A stretch of DNA of 64,000 bases from Bolinopsis microptera (lineage: Eukaryota; Ctenophora; Tentaculata; Lobata; Bolinopsidae). How positions within the stretch are numbered: position 1 is the first letter of the stretch; the number at the start of each line of letters is the position of its first letter. Below, in pieces: positions 58,473 to 64,000 of the stretch. The notes under the pieces are model-generated. The model did no database searches, was not told where the DNA came from, and saw nothing but the letters and a program-made list of their open reading frames with translations. The DNA lies in contig NC_087078.1 of NCBI RefSeq assembly GCF_026151205.1, forward strand, positions 1,877,675 to 1,941,674, read 5' to 3'. A program made the translations under genes and the position numbers.

Positions 58473-59414
58473 CTCTCTCTCTCCCAACCTAAATTAAACC
58501 AGCTCTAAAATTCGAGCTTAACTTGGAAAAGAGACAGATCAAATGGAGCTATTAACGAAAATTAGCTGAGAAAAGTTTACGGAAAGAATTTCATGCAATT
58601 TCAATCACATTCATAAGCCCATAACCAGAACACAGAAATCTTATTCAAAATCACTAATTTGTTAGCGCACACATCACTAAAACCAAAAGCTCAAAATAAA
58701 GTTAGATAACGGCTCTTACACAGATCAGTACGCCTAATTAGGACCCGAAATAATACACTGATCACTCACGTTGGGCTAAATAGAAGAAGGTCATTTGACT
58801 CACGGAAATGGAGTTGGTTAAGAGTAAGATTGGTTAACATGGATATAGGTTCCACAGGGAGGTAATTACCCGAACCAACTGCAGGATGGATCGTTTGTTC
58901 TCATACCTGACTCACATATGGCACGTTAATATGTCATTATGTGCGGCTCACTTGGAGAAATGCGGATTGCTGGAGCTTTGTTTTATGTCTCCATATCTGA
59001 AGGTTACACAATAATTAGCTTCCCGTGTGGCCGCTAGTAACAGTTAATAGGCTGATCAGAATCAGTATATCACTATAGTCTATAACAGATCAAAGCCAAT
59101 TTTTAATCGAAAACTTAGATGTTTCAGTTTGATAAACAAGGATAGTTGTGTCTGGATAATGAATATAATTAAGACACCATGAACAATGAACCAAAATGCC
59201 TACTGGAGCGTCATTAATTTTAGTCTGGATAATCATGGAAATTATCACAGTAGAGGACTGAAAATTAGCTGAGCGAGTATTGGAAATGTGAGCGTGATGC
59301 ATTGAGGCCAAAAAGAGAACAAGTGACTAGTTAAGTCTTTAAGTATATATTATATAGATGGAGTCTACCTGATAGACGCTTTGGCAGTCAATTATATTCA
59401 ATTATAGGTTATAA

Positions 59415-60410
59415 ACTTATATTCAAGTGTCCGTAGATTTAAAAGTTTTAAAGATACAGCCTTTTCGGACCACAGGTCTTGAAGATAATCGTTTAGAATA
59501 AAGTGTACATTTGATTTTTCTTGGAGAAGTTATCTTTTGACTCTTATATTAAGGTTGCGAACAAAATGAAGAAGCAGACTTTAGGCTAGAAACTTTATTG
59601 AATTGAAATAATCAATTTTATATCAAAAAAAATGTATCTTCATCATCACCACTTGATTACGTCATCAAGTTAATCATTTTAAAAACTTGATTTTTGACAA
59701 AGTTACAACTTTTCAAATTGATTTTAGACCATTATATTATTAAGGAGTAATTTCATTCAAAATTTGAAGTTAAATAATTGTTTAAGCATTCTGAAAATCC
59801 ACCGGAAAGTTTTCTTTGTTTGCTCCTTCATAAAGATATTCATTATTGAAGTTAGTGCTTTTTTGAAGAATAATTTTATAAAAACACCCATTTTGTGATT
59901 TAGTATTCTTTGGTGTTGGGCCATCCCTTGGGTTGTGGAGCTCAGTTCTGCTTTCTATGAGTCTACATTGCATTGTGCATTAGGCTAGCTAAATTCGATT
60001 AGATTCTGATTTCAATTAGATGTAGTCACGGAGGCACGAAAACGATGTACTTCATCACATCATTACTTTGGGGTGACTGCAGCTACTAACCAACATAACT
60101 GCTCACGTGCATTTTTATCACAACGTAAGCTCAAGACAAAAGATTCTGCTTTCCCACGACAGTTAAATGGCATTATATATGAATTTAATGCCAACTTGAA
60201 TGAGTACGAGTATGAAGTGGCATATTCAGTCAGCGATCGACAGATATGCTTACCTAAACACAAGGAAATGTTTTCAAAGGTAAAATTTCGAAATTGTTGA
60301 AATAACCTCCTTATTAATGAAGTTATCAGTTTGTATTTCGACTTTGTAAAGAACCCTGTCATCAATAAAAAAGAGATGATGTTTAATGGGTTTTGGTCAA
60401 ATTATAATTT
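59415..60410 (-). repeat. Repeat family A, copy 3, inverted and without the hairpin
   Basis: The reverse complement aligns with 9,455-10,450 and 37,950-38,940. Where the other copies have the hairpin, this one reads TTGACCAAAACCCATTAAAC straight into the body, so it may represent the form before hairpin gain. The sequence beyond the end, 60,590-60,690 (GCTTACGAATTGTAATAAGT...), resembles the loop of the copy-1 hairpin at 9,104-9,200. Confidence 0.75.
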
Positions 60411-60754
60411 TATGAAACCAATTGCATCTCTGTACTGCGGTTTATCAAACGCGATATGCAAATTTTCCAAAATTTATACTTATGACCGTGTGCTCTGAGA
60501 TCACCATGGCTAGATTTATACAATTATACCTAAATTTCTAAATTCGAGAAATTGAATATTATATTTTCCCAATACATTTTTCCACTGCTTACGAATTGTA
60601 ATAAGTTTCGATTAATTACATCAATCACACGTACACGCTGTATAAATCTCTTTGGGTTGCTTTCGGGTCGATACTTAGCATTTCCGAGCGTACTAAATCA
60701 CTTTACAGTCGATCTTCGAGATTGTTCTAAAAAGGCCCCCGACAGTTGAAACCA

Positions 60755-61040
60755 ACTGCAATGTAGGTATTTTTATACGCTGATTCCGAATCACCCCCCA
60801 TAACATAGGGTTAAAATGCTCCCCTGACGAGATATTGGCGAAAAACTGTCTCGTCGTCTCGATCACGTGATATGACCGTATAAGGAAGTTAGTCTAATTT
60901 CTCGTTAGGGTTAGGGTTAGCATATGCTTTAGTTAAGGATTGGGTTAGGGTTAGGGTTGGGATCAGATTAGAGGGTTAGGGTTTCAAATAGTCGTTCAGG
61001 ACCAGCTATAAAACGGGTCGAAAAAGTCACGTGACAGTTG
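60755..61040 (+). repeat. Repeat family D, diverged copy, with TTAGGG tract
   Basis: TACGCTGATTCCGAATCACC, GGCGAAAAACTGTCTCG, GATCACGTGAT and TTAGGGTTAGGG (60,904-60,985) occur in the same order as at 29,630-30,000. Confidence 0.7.
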
Positions 61041-61269
61041 AGTGTAAAGTGATTTAGATTAATCATCATCCAGACTGCTAATAGTTATAAGACAGCAACC
61101 GAAGCGCTATATAACGCGAACTTCTTTGATTTTAAGGAAAGTCACCATCAGTATTCACTCAAAGTGATCAGATCGTCATCCCCGAACATACTCGGTACCG
61201 CCTAATGAGGCTCATTATTGCCCTCGAGCGAATAGTTCAATAGCTCCCGATGAGATGACGAAATCACTG

Positions 61270-61715
61270 ATTACAATCTGTTGTAAAACAGAGGTTCCAG
61301 AAAACCCACTTCCCGATACTACTGAAACATGAAACTTTTTTTGCAGTCGATTTTGTCAAAATCTAGACGCTCTGCAAAATTTCAGATCTCTTACTCAATT
61401 TTAACATGGTTTTTAAGGCACCTAAATATGGCGATTTTGGGTTTTTGGCAATTTTGGGTTTTTTACCGAATTTCGAATAACAGTGCGAAAAAGTTTTAAA
61501 ACCTTTACATAACTATTTCTTATTCCTGTCATCTTTGATATTAAATTAAAATGTTTTGAACTTAAAATATGCCTGCTGACTTTCGATGAGTATTAATGCC
61601 TTGAAAAACGGTTAAGCCTAAGGGGGTATAATAGTATATATAGGGGGTATAATAATAATATGTGGTATAGTGAGTGTAATGGCGGTGGTCGGAAAGAGGT
61701 ATATAGACTATAGAG
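61270..61715 (+). repeat. Repeat family B, copy 3
   Basis: ACAATCTGTTGTAAAACAG and GGTTTTTAAGGCACCTAAAT match the other two copies. The left inverted end is damaged (AACAGTGCGAAAAAG). The GGGGGTATAATA motif is present twice. Confidence 0.75.
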
Positions 61716-62120
61716 AGCTTTCGTGATTTTGTCAATTCGAGTGCTTTCCGTAAAAGGAACTGGAATATGAAGCACATTCAGCCAGTAGTCCATCTGGAAC
61801 ACAAGCAATTGTCACAAATCATCAAATTTATAAACCGTCTGTGAACGCGAATGGCGAAGTAACGCAAAGTTCGAGCCGTAAGAGTTGAGCCCCACTTTTC
61901 CTTAAAACACTTTCCAACTACAAAACTTAATTACAAAACCAGCTCTGAGCACTATAAATACTATTTCTAAGTTGTGAAAACACTAAATGATGCGAATTAT
62001 GAATCCCAGCCCCCCACTCTTTCTTGAAAACACTTTCCAACTACAAAACTTAATAAAAAAACTAGCTCTGATACTATTTCTAGGTTCTGAGACGACTAAA
62101 TGATGCTTGCTACTTACTTG

Positions 62121-62209
62121 TTACTGGGCGGCGCTCAGCCTGTCATTCCGTGTAATCTCTATTCGGTTGTTTATCATTATGAACATGATAGCCTAAGGTC
62201 CCCAGGTAC
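62121..62209 (-). mobile_element. Family E miniature element, inverted copy
   Basis: TTACTGGGCGGCGCTCAGCC ... CTAAGGTCCCCAGGTA is the reverse complement of the family core. No clear target duplication here. Confidence 0.65.
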
Positions 62210-64000
62210 GTAAGTTCTAACAATACCAAATAAATGATAATGAAAACTCGCGCAGTAAGCCCACGTACGTGTGGCATCTTAAGCTTATAACTTTTTTCGT
62301 TAGTGTTATAGATGGTTTTCGCTGGGTTGAGGCGAACATGGTGGATTTCATTTAGTTCTTTATTCGCCAGTTGTAGTGTAATGGTATGGATGATATTCCC
62401 TGAGTCGAGGCGATTTAAGGACCTTCATTTATTTTCCTTATTTACCATAACTAAGTTCAACTTTTATCTTGGGTACGTTGGCCTGGTGAACTCTGCTGTA
62501 ATATTACGATATTAACATTACATGTCATGCCATACGGATTCATCCATAGTTGTCAGGTTACCCTCAAGATAGTCAATATGTCATCTAGGCCTTTATCTCT
62601 TGCCTGTCAAGCTCTTTAAAATGCAACACGGCGTGACAAGTGAACTTAATCCACTCATCACTTCACACCCAGTTATTGTTATCACCTCAAAGATGTATAT
62701 AGCTTCTTGGTGACAATAGCACCCTACAAATTCATCCTGTGCCCCACTTAGGAAGACCTATAAGTCTCCCATGATATGATAGCTGGTAGCAGCTGTTATT
62801 TAGGTAAAGGATTATTTTCCCAAACCGTACAGTATACTTTTATTCACACCTGAAGCGGGTCTTCCACCTCATGTGACATCGACTGTGACAGCCCTGGTAC
62901 AGGCGAAGCCTCTTCGATGCGGAGAGATGCAAGATATTAACATTCTCAAATCATCACGTACCTTGTATACCCGCTCCAGTTACATTATCACAAAATCACT
63001 GTCACATGAGCACTCAAACACGTGTGTCACATGATCACTCACGCAACTATATAAAGCGACTGAACTTCCAGAACAGCAGAGTTTTTAGCGGGAGAGTTCA
63101 GCACCACAATCCCGATGTGTATTGCCAGCTCTCATATGAGTGACTGTCTTAAACCTTAGTAGATAAATTAGTTAAGTTAGGAAAGTAAGTTATAAGTTAG
63201 GAAGTTCATTATAAGTTAGTTATTAGTTAGGAAGGATATTGATATATGCTATCCATTGTAGTCCACTCTCTCTGTAACTAAGGGTGTCTACCGTATTTAT
63301 TCTATGGGTTACTTTAACCAACAATTTTAGTGTCTTTATTTTGTAACCCTTAGCATTAGGAATGGCCGTTTGGCTCATGGTTTAGAATCAAGTATAAGTA
63401 ATTAAATAATGTCACAAATACTAATCTCAAGGTTACAGTCCTAAGTAAATCTTAATCACTAAAGTATCTAGACGTGAGCATTAATAATCGCACTACGTAT
63501 GAGCATCGTATCAATTATCCTAGTACGGCTCCCTCCCTAGCGTATTGATGAGGTTAGCTCGAACCCGGAGTCATTTTAATACCACTGCAGTCTTTAACAT
63601 ATGGAGCCCAATACAGCCTCTTTCTCGTGAAGGGGGAGAGTCGCTTGATACTTTGCTTGTCGAGGCGATAAGAAAAGCCGCTCATTTTTTCGTATTATTT
63701 TTAGAATTAGTACCGTAGTTGATTTTCACGCGTTTCTTGCTTGTAGTTATACCTAAAGTCGTTACAAGAGATTGTTAATAGAAGCCAATTCGCTGAATTG
63801 GGTTATTTTAGATGGACCAGAAGTGTCGATTCTTATTGTTATAGTTATAGTTAATTGACATATTTCATATCGGTAAATTTCCTATTCCAAATTAATGTGG
63901 AGTCGTTTAAGTTTAACAAGAGACATATAAAGACAGTCAGGTATATATTTCAACAATCAGGCACATACTCTATTTTGACAGTCAGGCCTATATTTTGATA
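62210..64000. other. Unannotated 3' end of the window
   Basis: No gene was recognised. A 67-codon frame at 62,312-62,515 has no coding character. Imperfect AGTTAGGAAGT repeats lie at 63,170-63,240. Imperfect GACAGTCAGGTATATAT repeats fill the last ~90 bases. Confidence 0.4.
63048..63055 (+). promoter_or_regulatory. TATA box (TATATAAA)
   Basis: TATATAAAGCGAC follows several CAC(A/G)TG-type motifs at 63,001-63,035. It could be the promoter of a gene or of an LTR element whose body lies beyond the window. TTAACATATGGAGCCCAATAC at ~63,595 resembles an LTR end followed by a primer-binding site, but no coding region confirms it. Confidence 0.3.

Larger units (their letters stand above)
44255..59410. 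repeat. Segmental duplication, copy 2 (~15.2 kb)
   Basis: Direct copy of 25,053-37,478, enlarged by a 3.4 kb LINE, a 594-bp hAT-like element and a 123-bp short element, and lacking the RTE-like LINE and 151-bp insertion of copy 1. Tandem arrays inside differ in length. Confidence 0.95.

Overview
The window is animal nuclear DNA, AT-rich and heavy with repeats. Genes are split by short introns with GT-AG borders, there are several kinds of 5'-truncated LINE retrotransposon, and short TTAGGG tracts match the metazoan telomere repeat. Many predicted products are secreted or membrane proteins. A marine invertebrate (tunicate, cnidarian or similar) would fit, but no sequence here fixes the phylum and I do not name a species.

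Layout. 1-650 is a G-rich microsatellite. 2,918-4,187 is a truncated LINE. 6,032-7,760 holds the last three exons of a plus-strand gene I cannot name. 8,227-14,760 is a nest of repeats: a 0.7 kb repeat flanks a hairpin-headed element (family A), its partner (family B), and a 3 kb element with long inverted-repeat arms that carries a gene-like exon. 15,910-19,059 holds two minus-strand paralogues coding for Thr/Ser/Glu-rich, mucin-like surface proteins. 20,096-24,998 is a complete six-exon gene, joined here from splice sites, for a heavily glycosylated, probably GPI-anchored protein resembling the Ly6/uPAR (three-finger) family.

The rest is dominated by a direct duplication: about 25,053-37,478 recurs at about 44,255-59,410, near 97-98 % identical by eye. 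Each copy carries a secreted F-type-lectin-like gene (minus), a divergently transcribed single-exon receptor (plus; signal peptide, PAN/apple-like region, ricin-B-like region, Sushi domain, one transmembrane helix) and minus-strand exons of an unnamed charged small protein. The first receptor copy is intact; the second has a 4-base frameshift. Between the copies lies a 4.85 kb element with 37-bp inverted ends and an internal satellite array. Because the copies are otherwise so alike, insertions present in only one can be read with their empty sites: a 3.4 kb LINE, a 0.8 kb RTE-like LINE, a 594-bp hAT-like element and two short SINE-like elements.

The 59.4-64 kb end holds further copies of families A, B, D and E, and little else recognisable. 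The secreted lectin, the lectin/Sushi receptor, the Ly6-like protein and the mucin-like proteins all belong to classes used at the cell surface for recognition or defence. That they work together is inference from adjacency only.
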